Shown here: positions 40,950 to 52,719 of the stretch, in pieces | How the letters are laid out: each line of letters begins with the position of its first letter | How positions within the stretch are numbered: position 1 is the first letter of the stretch | Source: Lasiodiplodia sp. COLG20 | Taxonomy: Eukaryota > Ascomycota > Dothideomycetes > Botryosphaeriales > Botryosphaeriaceae | Reading direction: 5' to 3' | Assembly: GCA_009801085.1 (NCBI GenBank) | Contig: VNWV01000001.1 | Span: forward strand, 6,944,001-7,008,000 | DNA length: 64,000 nt | Position numbers and translations under genes: made by a program | The notes under the pieces: generated by a model | The model's input: only the letters and a program-made list of their open reading frames with translations | The model's database searches: none | Told to the model about the DNA's origin: nothing

Positions 40950-42949
40950 TCACGCAACCGTGGAGTTTTTCCTCCAAATGAACACGAAGGCGGCCGTCGC
41001 GCAGACCGTTGCGCCCAGGGCCAGGTACAGGCTGGTGTTGTCGACCGGCTCCTCGTCCGACTTGGGAAATGCGGTAGAGGGATGCGTAGCGCATTCGGCA
41101 AGCTGGCGTTCTGGTGTTTCAGTGATCTGTTTCACTCTAAACTTGGCACCAACAGGGCATAATACTCACATGTACGAAGAATTCGGAGATGGTGTTCCAC
41201 GTCACGGATACGTGGAGCGGTGCTGCCATGTTCAGCGCGCTGGTGTACTCGTCCGGTTGCATCTCGGTCCGCTGCATGGCCTTGTCCTGGTCGGCCTTCA
41301 GTGCTGTGTAGACGGCTGGCAGCGCGTCAAGGTGCGGATATCTTTTTCGGAGCTGCACGATGTAGTCGAAGCTCTCCGGGTCGCTCGAGTCGTACGTATA
41401 GCAGAGCAGGTCGCAGGCGTCGAGCTTGGCTTGGTTCTCCAAAATTGCTGGCTCAAGTTCCCCGAGCTCCTCCAGAATCAAGTAGCATTGCTTTCCTCCT
41501 TGAAGTTCCACACTGTTCACCGCCGAGTGTGGCTTGATCGTAGGGTGGTGCATCGGACTGAAGGGGCGGTTGAGGAACGCATTGAGCAGCGAGCTCTTGC
41601 CACTGCCGCTGGCACCGAGTACGTAGCAAAGTACCACGTTCCGCTCGACTCTGCCGGGGCGGTTACGCCTCTTGCGTGCCTTCGACACTTTGAGTGCGGC
41701 GGTAGTACCACCACGATCCGAGCTCTCGAAACCAAGGTAAGCGAGATACTCGAGGGTCGTCTTTGGTTCCTCGAAGGTTGTCATGCTCCACTGTGCAAGC
41801 CAACCTTGAAGTGTAATGTGTCCGGCTTCGTTGCGTACTGTACACGACGGGAACGCCGAGTCTACCCAGGATGGAGGTAGACCAGGCGTGGGTAGGAATA
41901 AGGTTGCCAGTTCAGCATCGTTCAGTCCACCGTCATTGTCTTTGTCGTGAAGGAGGAAAAGGTCGACGAAGAAACGGTAGCCCGCGGGGCTGAGCTCCGC
42001 AGAGGAATACTGGGGCACGTCGAACTTGGGGTGAAGGAATGTGTCTTTGAGACTGAGACTGTCAGTGTAGTGGTATTTCCGCAAAATAATCCATATTGTC
42101 TCATGGCGCCCTTTCTCAGCGAAGATTTTGTGCAGCAGCAAGAATCCTTTCTCGTCAATTCCCTTCTCGTTTGCAGATTGCGGGGACATTTTTTGTATTG
42201 AGCGCTTGATGTTGGAGAGGTCATCTTCAGACAACGGCTTTTCGAAGCACTTCAACTGGAAAGCGTGCATTTCTGCGTCGTTGAGGTAGCCATCCTGATC
42301 CCTGTCACACAGATAGAATATCCGCCGCAAAGCTGCTACCGCAGCTGGCTTCAGGTTCGCTTCCTTCGAATCGTAGAGCGGGGCAATTGGATGCGTAACC
42401 GCCTTTTGACAGAGGAAGAAGACCTCGTTTATGTTATGGTGCTCCTTAGCACTCGTCCGGATGCATGAATCGATTTCCTTGAACTCGTTCATCACCGGCA
42501 ACATCTCGTCGGCCACCACCTGCGACGTGCTTCCATTTGTCTGCAGATCGGACTTGTTGGCACAGAGAACCACCGGCACGTTCACACCAAGCGAGCGGAA
42601 GTAGGGCATCCAAAAGAGCGCAACACGCTCATAGCTGTAGTGGTCTGAGTAGACGAGGAGGATGACGTTGGACTTGCGGAGCTCCTTGCGAAGCTTGTCG
42701 CGCTCCTGCGGCAGGGCAGAGGTGTCGACTACGGTAGTGGTAACATTCTCGGGGGTGCCCAGCGTGGGCGGAAGCGTCACCGGCGGGAGGACGCTCTGGA
42801 TCTTCGGGACAAAGACGTCCTTAACGAGGGAGGTGATGAGAGAGCTCTTCCCTGCGTGTTGTTGTTAGCAAGCTGCAGCTTAGCGCAAGGGAACGGAGGT
42901 GTATACCGGTGGCCTCGTCACCGCAGACACAAATGCGAACGGTAGCCAT
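40950..42949 (-). CDS. GEM1: Mitochondrial Rho GTPase (Miro)
   Basis: Three exons: 42907-42949, 41170-42851, 40950-41102; 625 residues. Exon 1 ([14 protein letters not shown]) joins exon 2 inside the first P-loop, [14 protein letters not shown]; the last exon adds the membrane tail. Layout: GTPase 1 (1-175; P-loop residues 10-17, VVDTSA switch, CANKSDL for guanine), EF-hand 1 ([12 protein letters not shown], about 197-208), EF-hand 2 ([12 protein letters not shown], about 317-328), GTPase 2 (P-loop GASGSGKSS from about 427), and a C-terminal anchor, [20 protein letters not shown]. Gem1 sits in the outer mitochondrial membrane, facing the cytosol, and controls mitochondrial shape, inheritance and ER contact sites. 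Junctions: G|GTATAC..GCTAAC..CGCAG and CAT|GTGAGT..CGCCAG. Divergent from creC. Confidence 0.96.
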
Positions 42950-43559
42950 GTTGGGATAGCATAATTGATGGCGGGGAGGAGCTACCGGAGAGCCGCAGCT
43001 GGAGCTTCGGGTTCGGCAGAAGCGTCGGTCATTTTTTAGCGTACCGGGCGCGTGGGCCTTGCTGTCCATCAACTCCAATGCCAGGGCCGCGACTCGGGCC
43101 AAGCATCTTGGGAGCCTTCGCTTTCAGCCCCGAGCTCCGCGGTGATATTGCGCGTGCTTGCTTACTACTGGTCTCGCACAGGCTCGTTCCTCCCCGTACA
43201 GTGCCTCGCTCACCTTTGCGACACATCCACGCCGCTCGCTTTGCGCATTTAGCCGCTTCTCCAGCTGACGGCCCGGACATTGCGGCGCGTGCGCAAGCCT
43301 CCCCACACTCCCACACGCCGAGATCGTGTTCCTACATCATCGCTACCGCCCGTCCGTCCTGATTCATATGCGACCATCCCGCCCAGGGTGTGAACTCTAC
43401 CTCCCGCAACCACCTTTCCGCCACGCGCGTCACCACCCCCAAAGCTTATGCACGTTGCTGAACGTGTGAGCGTCGCAGTGTTACAGCAGCGGATCGCACG
43501 TCTCCCATTGGCGCTGGGCATCAACTGATAAGGGAGGGAATCGCGCAGAAGACGGCAAC
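42950..43559. promoter_or_regulatory. Divergent promoter region of GEM1 and creC
   Basis: 610 bp between the two start codons, transcribed outward. No TATA box or repeated motif stands out. Confidence 0.4.
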
Positions 43560-46073
43560 ATGTTCGTGCTGCCCCCTCCTCCGCGCTTCCCGAGCAGCCA
43601 GTATGGCTTGGGAATGCCTGGGCAGCCAGTCATCGAGACGAACAACGTGCTCAGTCACCCCACGGGCCCTGAGCATCAGCTTGTTGTCGGCGAAGGTAAT
43701 GCGCGCTCCCCATAGCCCATGCGCCCCGGCTGCGTCCTCATCCTTCTATCATGCCAGGTACCTACGTCTTGAAAGACAGCCTTCACCTCGCGACCCCGCC
43801 GCCCCATCCTTCCGAAGCGCCCGTCCACAACCCGAACCCGCTGGCGACCACGCCGTCGCCCCCTTCCGCAGGGACCAAGCTTTCCTTGACGATACTTTCC
43901 CCGCGGCCGAGCCAATTTCCCCGGCTACAACGCTCCGACACGACGACTAGCGCCCTGTCTGGTGTACCCCCAAGCATCGCAGAAAGCCCACACGAGTCTC
44001 ATAGTGCTGGCAGTGACTTCAGCTCGCCATATACGAGGAGCAATGGATTTGGGTCGGTTCCTTCCTTTGGAGAGGGTAACCCAGCTCTCGTTATGACGAA
44101 CGGCAAGGAATCCAAGGATCCGCTGAAGCGGAGGAAACCCAAAAACAATATTATTAAAAGCAATTCGTCATTTGTATCTCGGGTTATTCCACACGAGGCC
44201 CTACAAAAGCGCTTACAAGAACGGGCTGCGGACGGGTTAATGGCATTCGCAAATGTGAACCGAGCGTTGCAGTGGCTAGACCTTTCTGCTACTAATAAGG
44301 TTGGTCGGGGATGATTCAGTCGCCGATGCATGGAAAGCTCACATGAAAACAGGACGAACATTTGACCAAGATCCTGTTCACCAAAGCGCATGCACTGTGC
44401 CATGACATAAATAAGGTCACAAAAACAAGCAACCATATTGATATCGTCATGGGGTTCTCGACGGGCGACATAATATGGTACGAGCCAATGTCGCAGAAGT
44501 ATGCCCGCATCAACAAGAACGTAAGAACACCCCTAGCACGGCCTCCTCTCGCGGCCACTGGCCACTGCTTTGAAGGACAACGCAAAGTGCGGAAGAGCCG
44601 AAGTCGGCGGAGGAGAGCATCAGGGGCTCACCTGCAGGATTGACTGCTAAGCTTTTTGCAACTTGCGTGTCCGACGGAGCGTGTTGTCTGAAAGTCAGAG
44701 AGGAGGCCTCCCGTTGATCAGAGATAAAGGAAAGGAGATGCACTGACTCGCTGTAGGGAGCTATTAATGGAAGCGCGGTGTCAGAGATACGCTGGCTGCC
44801 AAACTCGGATAACCTGTTTCTCGCGGCCCACATGGATGGGACAATGGTCGTATACGACAAGGAGAAGGAGGACGCTCCATTCGTTCCTGAGGAAATGGGC
44901 GTACAAAACGAGAAGCCTCCGAGCGACAAGGGTCAGAGCACGTCACTCCATATCAAAAAGTCGGTCCAATCAAGGAACCAGAAAAGCAACCCGGTGGCGG
45001 TCTGGAAGGTCTCGAGCACGAAGATCAACGCGTTTGCATTTTCGCCGGATAACAGGCATCTGGCGATCGTGTCGGAGGACGGCTCGTTACGCATCATCGA
45101 TTACCTGAAGGAGCAGTACGGACACCGCCCCTGCGTGGGTCCTGCATCCGCTAATGTGCTCGCAGGCTCCTCGACGTTTTCAGCAGCTACTACGGGGGGC
45201 TGATTTGCGTGTGCTGGTCACCGGACGGGAGATACATCGTGACCGGAGGGCAGGATGACCTCGTGTCGATATGGTCAAAGGAGGACAGCATGCTGGTTGC
45301 ACGATGCCAAGGCCACAACTCGTGGGTCTCGGCTGTAGCCTTCGACCCGTGGCGGTGCGACGATCGCAACTACCGATTTGGCAGTGTCGGCGAGGATGCC
45401 AGGCTGCTGCTGTGGGACTTCAGTGTCGGAATGCTGCACAGGCCGCGAGCGGTATGGCCCCGTGCAGATCCACATATTCGAGACAGGTTTCGGTGGAGTC
45501 TTGCTAACAGGGTGCTGCGAGTCACAGGCATCGGTCCGCGCAAGAGGCAGTATCTCCTCGCACATGCCGCAGCCGCGAACCCGACCGGACAGTTCGACAA
45601 CCCGGCTGCGGTCGGACTCCAATCTGACAACGGGCAGCGCAGACGGCGGCGGCGAGCAGGTGGTGCACCCTGTCGAGCCTCGGGCCCGAACGGCCATGTT
45701 ACCGCCGGTCATGGTGAGCAAGACCTTCGTCCCGCGCCTAACGAAAACTGCCGGAGCTAACGCAACCGTGTGCGCAGGCAAAATCTGTTGACGAGCACCC
45801 ACTTTGCTGGCTTGGGTTTGAGGAAGATTGCATCCTGACCTCCTGCGAGAACGGTGAGACAAAGATTTCTTCGCGCTTATCTCTGCCTAGCGTCGTTGGG
45901 CCGATACGGCCCACTCGGCGTGCAGGAACCCGCCCGTAGCGGCTGCGCTGCCGAGTGTAGATCTAGATGCTGACCAGCCATCCATATATCCAGGGCATAT
46001 CCGCACGTGGGACAGGCCCAAGGAAGGCGCCGAAGGAAGCGAGTCGGCGCCGTCGACGACAGACAGCACATGA
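43560..46073 (+). CDS. creC: Catabolite repression WD40 protein CreC
   Basis: Eight exons: 43560-43695, 43758-44299, 44353-44520, 44757-45115, 45166-45451, 45528-45713, 45778-45853, 45994-46073; 610 residues, close to the Aspergillus protein. It starts [16 protein letters not shown] and [22 protein letters not shown] repeats follow: [15 protein letters not shown].. [88 protein letters not shown], and the final [16 protein letters not shown], which needs exons 7-8. A Ser/Arg linker (exon 6) sits before the last repeat. CreC stabilises and activates the deubiquitinase CreB, which opposes ubiquitin-dependent control of carbon-repression targets. Every junction keeps frame, with donors mostly GTAAT/GTAAGA/GTGAGC/GTACGG and AG acceptors. 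Exon 2 donor GTTGGT is unusual. An alpha-arrestin lies downstream on the same strand. Confidence 0.93.
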
Positions 46074-47291
46074 GCAGGCGCCGCGGCGAAAGAGGCCGGC
46101 GAAACATGGCCCGGCAGTCGGCGGCGGAAGCGGGCAGGTGAGCCGGCATTGCTGGCTGTGCTTTGATATGTATATAGGAGATCTCTGCCCGAGGCGGACG
46201 GGTGCATGGGCGCGGGCGTTGCGCTGCTGCGAGGGCATGATACTTTCGTCAGTGTCATTCGATGGTTCGACCGCACGACGCGGCATTGGGGCGCGGGAAT
46301 GTTGGCGGGCAGGGCCAACTCGCAGAAAAACAGCGTGAAACGTTTCGCTTCACCTGCATGCGCGATATTTGATTACGAGCAGAGTGGTGACTTGGGACGC
46401 GCAGCAGGCAGCGTTCGCGCGCCGGGAGCGTGCCAGCGCGGCAGTGCCCGTGCTGGGCTCCGCCCTTGGTGGTGGGCGCGCCAGGCCTGGAGCCGCAATA
46501 GGGAGGACGCACAGCCCTTTGTGTCTTCACATGAGTGAGCCCTTTTCCGCACCCTGAGCTTGCCGCAAGCGGGTCCGGCGGAGGCTTCGCGAAATGTCGG
46601 CGCCATTTCAGCCTATCTTGCGCTCCGGGCGGGCAGCACAGGCGGCTGGCTGTGGCGGGAGATAAGTTTTTCTCTGTGCAAAAACGTCATCGCTCTATCG
46701 CCGGCTTAGATGGAGCGGCCTCGGGGCCCATCCGCGCAATCAAGCGCCGCCGCGGAGCCACTTTATTCTCGTGTGCTTTCGGGACGCCCGTGGCCGCCAC
46801 TGCGTTGAAGAAGCTCTGCATCCCGCGCAGCCTACGTGCTCCTGCAGTCCCACGCCGCGCCAGCCCTGTCGGCCTGCACCTCCCGCGCATCGCGCGTTGA
46901 TCCCGCCGCTCGATTGACCTGACATATCACGTCACCCGCCCAACGAGGCTGTGTGTGACCGCTATCGGCATACCTGCTTTGTCTCGGAGAGAGCTCCCAT
47001 ACCCACCACGTCCTGTCCTGTCATATTGCACCCACCCCCCCATCGCCGCTACCAGCAGAAGGGGCGCCTGTCCGGCCTGCTGCACCCAGAGCTGCAGCGA
47101 GCTCCTGCAGTATCAGAGACAGTCGCATGATTTCGACGATCCGCCTCACGGACTTCCACCTGCACGCCTACTTAATTATCCTCACACCAACTGGAGCCGT
47201 AGCACACGCCTCCCGTTCCCGCCACAGCTTCATCCTTATCTGAGCCAACAATCCTCCGCCAGCCCGCGCTGGTAATCCTTCGTCCGCAAAC
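46074..47291. other. Intergenic spacer, alpha-arrestin promoter
   Basis: 1.2 kb, GC-rich, with only shadow-like overlapping frames and no motif. The last 100 bp are C-rich leader. Confidence 0.45.
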
Positions 47292-49558
47292 ATGGTTGCG
47301 ACCCCCAAGGTCTTTGGCGGTGGCAAGTCCAAGCCGGTGCTGGAAATCAGGTACGAGTTTTTGCGCAACTTTCAAGGGACTGGCCACAGTCGCATTCCTG
47401 GGGAGAGAAACGTCTGCTTCACTTGTCCGCGCCGTGTTCTGGAGCCTTTGCCCTGCACAACGCCGCATTGTCCTTCCTGAACTATCCACCTCCGCCGCTG
47501 CCCATCTTTTGTTCAGCGGCCGATGACTGACGGCCTTTCTCCAGACCGGACTCGCCCTTCATTGTTTTCCAGGGCGATGCACACCACGCCGAGCCCGTCA
47601 CTCTTACCGGAAAGCTAGTCCTAACCAACCAGGACTCGATTCCCGTCCGCTCTATCAAACTGTCTCTCATCGGCACACGGAAAGTCTCGTAAGTGCCGTC
47701 ATGTGCAACCCACGGAGAAATTCGCCTGCTAACGACGGCCCGTTGCAGATGGCTCACAAATGCCGTCAATCCGCAGCAGATAGTCTACAAAGATGAATTT
47801 CTCCGGGAGCATGTGCAGATCTACCCCACGGATCTCACCGTGAAGAAGACGGTGCACCACATGGGCCCGGGCGTCCATGAGTGGAACTTCAAGTTCACGC
47901 TGAGGGGCTCGTTGCCTGAGAGCGTCGAGGGCCTCGCAGGGAGCTACATTGTCTACAACCTCCACGCGACAATGGACCGCGGCATGATGGCAAAAACGCT
48001 GTACGCGGACAAGCATTTGAGGATTATCCGTACGCTGGCGTCGGAGATTCTTTCCGACGCTGCCATGGAGCAGGTAAATGAAACCTTTATGAGATGGTTG
48101 TGGCTGGGGCTGGGCTGGTTTGCGTACTGGCGTCCCCACTCTGTCCCGCCATCTCTGACATCACTGAGGGTCCGATTGGCTAACATGTGAATCTAGACCA
48201 ACGAAGATGTGTGGGCCGACAAGCTGTGCTACAAGATCACGATCCCTCAAACGAATTTCATCTACGGAACGCAGGCCATCGCGGACTTCCAGTTGATTCC
48301 CCTGAAGAAGGGTGTTACGATTGGAAAGATCAAGATGGAACTTCACGAGCACGTCGTCCTGAACGCCATCCAGGGCGACCGAAACATTCCGCACTCGTGG
48401 GACGCTATCGTTGCAAAAGAGGAGTACGACATGCCCAACGACGCCGAGCAAAGGATGACCGATGAGGACGACGACCACCCATTCGACGAATCCTTCAAGT
48501 TCAAGTTGGCGCTCCAATTTCCCAAGTCTCTGAAAAAGTGCAGGCAAAACGTGGAAACGGACTTCATCAGAATAGACCACAAGATCAAGCTCTATGTAAA
48601 CCTGCACAACCCAGAGGGTCACACCAGTCAGGTAGGGAAATTTCGTGTTCTCTGGTCTCCATCCCCTTTGCTAACGTCGATACAGCTTCTCGTCAAAAAC
48701 AACTGTGTTCTATTCATTTCACCAAACCTTCCAATTGGCGAGGACCAGCAGGTTCTGGCCGCTATCTCGGGGTCTGCAGTTGAAGCGGCCATGCATGCAG
48801 AGGCTACTCAGGCTGCACCTCCGACCTACGCCGAGCACCAACTGGATCAGATGTACAGAGACATTGATCCGAGTGGATTCAGAACCCCTGGTGGATGGCA
48901 CGGTTCTCCTAACCAGAGTGGTTACGTTACACCGTACTACGCGCAGAGCCGGAGAAACTCTGTTGAAGATTTGCCCTCGATGGACACTGTTACGGGCGGG
49001 AGCGGCGCCTCTGCAAGTCAACTGCACTCGCGCTTGACAAGACTCAGTATCTCGCAGAACAACAGCTATAGCAGCCATATGTCGCGGAACAACAGCTATT
49101 CGCGGCATTCTTCCGGCACCAGCACTCCGCACAATGGCTACGAGAGCTCGGCTCCTATTAGCCCGGCGGGTAACGATTCGAGTAACTCCGGAAACAACAG
49201 CGGCCGCCAATCGCACAACAGCATGCACCGCCCGCGTGACAGTGCGAGCTACTTTCCACCCGCAGATAGCCTTTCGTACGACATGGAAGCTCTGGCGCGC
49301 ATTCCCAGTTACAACACGGCGCTACGCACCCCGCTGCGCACACCAGTCAGCGAGGATCTCCCGACATATGCTGTAGCGACGAGCAGACCAGCAAGTCCTG
49401 TGCATGAACCGCCACGACCTGGGCAAGTACACTTACGTGGCAGCAGGGACACGACGCCGTCTCCGACCGGTAGTCTTGCCACGCTCACAGAAGAAACGGA
49501 GAGGAATACGGCATTTAATCGCGCTCTGCGCCCCGAGGCTGCCCATGTCAGCCATTGA
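47292..49558 (+). CDS. Alpha-arrestin (ART/Rod1-CreD type) with PY motifs
   Basis: Five exons: 47292-47350, 47545-47688, 47749-48073, 48197-48631, 48686-49558; 611 residues. Arrestin-N: VLEIRPDSPFIVFQGDAHH, EPVTLTGKLVLTNQDSIPVR, IKLSLIGTRKVSW, FKFTLRGSLPESVEGLAGSYIVYNL; arrestin-C: IFYG-type FIYGTQAIADFQLIPLKKG and HKIKLYVNLHNPEGHTSQLLV. A Ser/Asn-rich tail follows. PPTY (about 366-369) and LPTY (about 546-549) are the PY motifs through which such adaptors bind WW domains of Rsp5/HulA ubiquitin ligases. Family members direct endocytosis of nutrient transporters; CreD and Rod1 are the carbon-source branch, but which paralogue this is needs a tree. Intron 4 (54 nt) has no stop and keeps frame if retained. 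Neighbour of creC. Confidence 0.9.
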
Positions 49559-50256
49559 TTCGCCCATTTGTTTTTGAATTTTGCTGGATGATTTTTATTG
49601 GTGTTCTGTTTGTCGCTATAGATAGGACACTGGCGCGGATGATACCCACCTCCGGCATGTCAGCATGGTTTCGGCGTTGGCTATTACATACAAAACTAAT
49701 ACATACACACTGCTTTGGTTTTGAGCACGACACAGTAGTAGCTTTAGTATCCCTTAATGAAACTAGGCTAATGAAGCCCATTTGTGTTCCCATGATGCAT
49801 ATGAGGAAGGTGGCGATGTTTAGCGTGGTGGCTTGAAAGAGCGATAGCAGGTGATCTGCACGATGACGTCCTGGGATTCCCTGCTAAGATCCCAAGCATA
49901 TCCAGACTGGCACATGCGGGATCGGAGGAATGAAAATCACAAGCTTTCAGGGTCTAGGCGCTAGAGAGTGACTTCATACTTCGCGCCGGCGCTCTCACAC
50001 AATGACCCAGTTGTTCCATCGCAGCCGCCGGTAGTCGCATTTGATAACCCCTGGCCGCCTCTTACGCGGTCCGCTCGGCCAAGACACCACCCCCCTTGAG
50101 CGGCCTGCTATTTTACTATTGACCACCACCCTCTAATCTTCCAATTTCCCCACCCCACACCTACATATATTGCGCGCCGTCCCTCTTCCCTTCGCTCGCG
50201 ATCCTCGCGCCTTTTCCAACCCCACCCATATTTCTACACTACGTCACGACACCACA
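49559..50256. other. Intergenic spacer, SLM1-type promoter
   Basis: 698 bp. No gene. A TATA-like CATATATTG near 50163 and a C-rich leader precede the next ATG. Confidence 0.45.
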
Positions 50257-51957
50257 ATGGCCAGCCCGACCGAAAGCACGCTGCCCACGCGCGCCACGAC
50301 CACCACCACGATGGGCGAGGAGGGCGTGATCGGCGACGAAGACACAAGCGAGGTTTGTGCTTCCAGAATGCGCATGAGAAAAAAGCTTGGGTCGCTAACA
50401 CTCCACCTTTTTTTGCCGGCGCAAACAGGTGACGAAGCTCTTCCAGGAGCGCCTCCAAGCATGGAAACACGCATGTGGCTACCTCGAGGAGTACATCACC
50501 GCGACCGAGAAGCTGCAGCTCAGCCAGGCGAAGGAGTATGAGAAGGTTTTGAAGGTGCGCGACAACCCGCCGTCGGAAGCGCGCGGGCGCAATGAGCTCA
50601 CTCGTCGCGAATAGACCGTCTCCAACCCCCTGAGGGAAGCGCACCATTTCGACCAGAATCTGGGCGGAATCGCGGGCATGTTCGACAACATCCGCTCGAA
50701 CACTCAGGTAAGAACAGCATTCCCATTGCGCAGGAAATAGGAGGTGGAGCGACAATCGGCTGACTCCGGGGGGTGTTGTTAGGGAATCTCCAACTCGCAC
50801 AACGAGACGGCCAAGGCGCTGAAGGGCCAGGTGCTGCCGTCGTTCGAGCGCTTGCACGCCGAGATCAAGAACAAGAACAAGGAGCTCACCAAGGGCGCGG
50901 GCAAGCAGGGCAAGGTCGTGGACAAGGCGCGCGCGGTGACGCAGAAGCACATCGAGTTGCTGGGCCAGCATGCGGCGTCATTCGACTCGCAGGGCAGCAA
51001 GATGACGGCGACGGAGGACCCGTACGTGCTGCAGCGCCAGGTCATGCACCGCCTGAACAAGCAGGTCATCGAGGAGAACAACAACCGGCAGGACCTGCTG
51101 GCCGTGCAGGGCAACTTCTCGCAGTTCGAGGCGCACGTTATCCAGACGATGCAGCAGGGTCTGGAGGCCATGATGAAGATCTTGACGGGCCAGCAGGAGC
51201 AGACAAAGGCCATGTACAACGACATCGTGGGCACCGCCCAGTGCATCCCGCTGGATTATGAATGGCAAGGTGCGTAAACAACGAGGTAGAACGATTGTGG
51301 GGTGGTGCTAATTCTAAGGCGATTCCAGGCTTCATCCAGCGCAACAACCACATCCTCATCGACCCCAATGCCCCGCCGCGCTCTGTTTCGAACATCTCCT
51401 TCCCCAACCAGGGCCACCGTGCGACGCAACCGCTGATGGCCGGCTCGCTGGAGCGCCGCGGCAAGATGCTGCGCCGGTACGCCACGGCTTACTACGCCGT
51501 CACGCCGTCCAAGTTCCTGCACGAATTCAAGACGGACGACGACTTCGGCGAGGACCCGGAGCCCGAGATGTCGCTGTACCTGCCCGACTGCGTCATCGGC
51601 GCCATTGACGGCAACAAGTTCAACGTCAAGGGCAAGGATGTGTCCAAGGGCAAGGTCGGCAACGCCTTCTCCATGACGCACGAGTTGGCCTTCAAGGCCC
51701 ACACGGCGTCGGATGCCGAGAAGTGGTACGAGACGCTCCGCTCGTGCATCGGCACGACTACCAACGACTCGCCCAACACCCCCGCCGGCAGCAGGGTGTC
51801 GAGCACCAATGTCACCACCAGCCCTACCACTCCGGATGAGAAGGGTCCCTCGCCTCTGCAGACGCAGGGCATCACCGGCGGGGACACCGTCGAGAGCCCG
51901 GCCGTGGCTAGCGCGCCGACCAGCGAGACCTCCAGCGCGGTCGAGAAGAAGGCTTGA
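50257..51957 (+). CDS. SLM1/SLM2-type BAR-PH protein (TORC2 effector)
   Basis: Five exons: 50257-50352, 50429-50554, 50615-50707, 50783-51269, 51329-51957; 476 residues. After about 30 disordered residues, a BAR-like helical part runs to about 265: VTKLFQERLQAWKHACGYLE, NPLREAHHFDQNLGGIAGMF, LPSFERLHAEIKNKNKELTK, QVMHRLNKQVIEENNNRQDL. A PH domain follows (about 300-415): AGSLERRGKMLRRYATAYYA, VTPSKFLHEFKTDD, EMSLYLPDCVIGAIDG and ELAFKAHTASDAEKWYETLR. The tail is Ser/Thr/Pro-rich with likely phosphosites. Yeast Slm1/2 bind PtdIns(4,5)P2 at eisosomes, deliver substrates to TORC2 and are calcineurin targets. Junctions keep frame (GAG|GTTTGT.., AAG|GTGCGC..GAATAG, CAG|GTAAGA..GTTAG, CAAG|GTGCGT..TTCCAG). 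The first donor GTTTGT is the weakest. Confidence 0.92.
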
Positions 51958-52719
51958 TTACGGTTGGGGAGCCATTGGATTTTTCATGAACTTATTTTTA
52001 TTGTTGGATTCGACTTGGAAGAAACATTTCTACGTAATGCTGCCTTTATGAAGCGCTTTTTGAATATCAGCCTACACTGATTACTGCAAGCTTTTGAGAG
52101 ACCTTTTTCCATCTCAGCAAGCGTGCCGTTTTTCTGGCTATTTCGTAGAGTAATACTACATGATCTTCACTCGCGGTAGATACAGTGGGGGTGTTTCAGC
52201 GACAGCAAGCGTGAATTTATCTTTCGCTCATACCATGGGTAGAATAATTACATGTTCAAGTCCGGACGATAGCTTCAACTACCCGTAGAAAAAATAAACA
52301 ACACCCCTCTGTATGTTGAGTTGAGCTGGTAAACACCTGGCATAGATGATAGAGAAGCATAATGTTTCCACGCATCAGTTTCAATCTCTAACATGCAGGT
52401 AATCCCGGCCCGCATCGCGTCACGACGTCCTTGCATGTTTGATGCACTAGCACGCACCCGAGACCCTGTGGAACTTGGCAGACCCGCGGTTGTACCCCGC
52501 ACCTTGCGTTGATCTTCCGGGACGCGTCTCCGCACCTGCAGCGCGCCGCTCCGCAGGCTGTGTGCCGGCCGCAGGCTGAGCCGCCGTGCCGCTTTTTCCG
52601 ACACTCAGCCGCACCTCCCCCTCCAGCCTACCCCGCCGTTTGAACGACTTGCCTTCCTCTTTCGCCTCCAAATCCCACCCTTACCTTATCCCCCCTTACC
52701 TCAATCCAGTTTCCCTCCA
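51958..52719. other. Intergenic spacer with element copy F
   Basis: 762 bp. No gene. Element copy F (52181-52313) lies 224 bp after the SLM1-type stop. Confidence 0.45.
52181..52313 (+). mobile_element. Small inverted-repeat element, copy F (short form)
   Basis: 133 bp. Starts TACAGTGGGGGTGT and ends ACACCCCTCTGTA; the ends match as inverted repeats at about 12 of 13 bases. Between them are AGCGTGAATTTATCTTTCGC, CTCATACCATGGGTA and one inner arm (GTCCGGACGATAGCTTCAAC), so it belongs to the same family as copies B-E although its outer ends differ. Confidence 0.6.

Noticed and set aside
46535..46900. Frame of 121 codons between creC and the alpha-arrestin
   Set aside because: No domain, overlapping frames on both strands of similar length; looks like promoter DNA.
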